DNA of 5,577 nt. It comes from Acidimicrobiales bacterium (GTDB taxonomy: Bacteria; Actinomycetota; Acidimicrobiia; Acidimicrobiales; VFJN01). The position numbers were made by a program, and so were the translations under genes. How positions within the stretch are numbered: the first letter of the stretch is position 1; the number at the start of each line of letters is the position of its first letter. Positions 5,058 to 5,577 of this stretch are shown here, piece by piece. The stretch is from assembly GCA_016936035.1 (NCBI GenBank), contig JAFGPU010000443.1, positions 1 to 5,577 on the forward strand, in the 5' to 3' direction. The notes under the pieces were generated by a model, which made no database searches, had not been told where the DNA came from, and worked only from the letters and a program-made list of their open reading frames with translations.

Positions 5058-5089
5058 TTGGACTGCCGCCGGTGGCGCGCCGCTACGGT
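5058..5089 (+). promoter_or_regulatory. Putative promoter of the F420:NADPH oxidoreductase gene
   Basis: TTGGAC (5058-5063) resembles a -35, and TACGGT (5084-5089) matches TANNNT, although the 20-bp spacer is longer than ideal. TACGGT ends 7 nt before the GTG at 5097, so the message would start at the initiation codon. An 8-bp direct repeat, CGGTGGCG (5070-5077 and 5086-5093), and the inverted pair GCCGCC/GGCGGC (5065-5070 and 5090-5095) overlap the core promoter. Confidence 0.45.
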
Positions 5090-5096
5090 GGCGGCC

Positions 5097-5577
5097 GTGC
5101 GCATCGGCATCCTCGGTGGAACAGGACCAGCAGGCAAGGCACTCGCCGCCCGCCTGGCCTCGGTCGACTTCGACGTGATCGTGGGCTCACGATCCAAGTA
5201 CCGGGCGATGGAGGTCGTCGACACCCTGCTCGAGCAGTGGCCCGACCGCAGCCTCACCATCGGCGCCGGCGACAACGCCCAGGCCGCCGACGCCGACGTG
5301 GTGGTCATCGCCACGCCGTGGGACGGCGCCACCCAGACCGCGGTGTCGGTCGAGGACCGCCTCCGAGGCAAGGTCGTCGTGTCCATGGCCAACGCGCTGA
5401 CCAAGCTCGGCAAGGAGTTCCAGCCTCTCGTGCCGCCGCGGGGGTCGGTCGCCGCCAGCGTCCAGGCCGCCGTGCCCCAGTGCAAGGTGGCCGCCGCGCT
5501 GCACCACGTCCCCGCCAAGGAGCTGGGCGACCTGCGGCACCCCATCGAGAGCGACGTGCTGATCTGCTCCGACCACG
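5097..5577 (+). CDS. npdG: NADPH-dependent F420 reductase (F420:NADP oxidoreductase), 5' part
   Basis: The gene is truncated by the window edge, with 160 codons visible and probably some 60-70 missing compared with the usual length of about 220-230. The enzyme exchanges hydride between NADP(H) and coenzyme F420, linking the F420H2 pool to NADPH in the cytoplasm. The N-terminal Rossmann fold begins at once with RIGILGGTGPAGKALAARLA (2-21), and VGSRS (29-33) sits at the end of the second strand, where NADP phosphate is bound. ADVVVIATPWDG (66-77), KVVVSMANAL (92-101) and GSVAASVQAAVPQCKVAAAL (116-135), followed by HHVPAKELGDL, match the F420-reductase family closely. The GTG at 5097 places the glycine motif at the usual distance from the N-terminus. 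No Shine-Dalgarno is present. The gene implies that the host makes or uses F420, in keeping with an actinobacterium. Confidence 0.9.
   Translation, partial: MRIGILGGTGPAGKALAARLASVDFDVIVGSRSKYRAMEVVDTLLEQWPDRSLTIGAGDNAQAADADVVVIATPWDGATQTAVSVEDRLRGKVVVSMANALTKLGKEFQPLVPPRGSVAASVQAAVPQCKVAAALHHVPAKELGDLRHPIESDVLICSDH

Noticed and set aside
4292..5545. A 417-residue open frame on the - strand opposite the M23 peptidase and F420 reductase genes
   Set aside because: The sense strand encodes complete catalytic motifs for both families. The antisense frame is poly-Arg/Gly arising from the ACG/CCG repeats.

Overview
This is a high-GC (by eye close to 70%), gene-dense stretch of what looks like an actinobacterial chromosome. 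Evidence for this is the GC-rich third codon positions, frequent GTG starts, very short gene gaps and an NADPH:coenzyme F420 oxidoreductase at the right edge. A secreted protein with a threonine/proline linker of the TTTTTTAPPPPP type, which I associate with the class Acidimicrobiia (Ilumatobacter, Iamia and relatives), suggests that class. The class assignment is an inference from style, not from a marker gene.

Layout, left to right. Positions 1-109 hold the last 35 codons of an acyl-CoA dehydrogenase on the + strand. Tail to tail with it, 17 bp away, is a complete acyl-CoA dehydrogenase on the - strand (127-1275). A 129-bp divergent control region separates that gene from a TetR-family regulator (1405-2124, +). 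The regulator is followed closely by thiamine pyrophosphokinase (2153-2842, +) and a small SRPBCC-fold (polyketide cyclase/START-like) protein (2888-3325, +). A strong hairpin at 3334-3352 separates this run from a convergent COG1119/ModF-like ABC ATPase (3375-4178, -). A comparatively AT-rich divergent promoter region (about 4179-4279) then leads to a secreted M23 metallopeptidase (4280-4969, +). After a 127-bp gap, an F420:NADPH oxidoreductase begins at 5097 and runs off the window.

Functionally, the left third is fatty-acyl-CoA or other acyl-CoA catabolism with a probable local TetR repressor. The middle is cofactor housekeeping (thiamine diphosphate) plus a lipid-binding-fold protein of unknown ligand. 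The right third combines an orphan ABC ATPase, a cell-wall hydrolase and F420 redox metabolism. These look like independent transcription units rather than one pathway.

I see no mobile element, CRISPR array, RNA gene or defence system, and nothing I would call a new biological system. The most interesting pattern is regulatory. The exact hexamer TACGGT lies 6-8 nt upstream of the start codons of three separate genes on both strands, and related -10-like hexamers lie 7-9 nt upstream of two more. This suggests that most transcription units here start as leaderless mRNAs.
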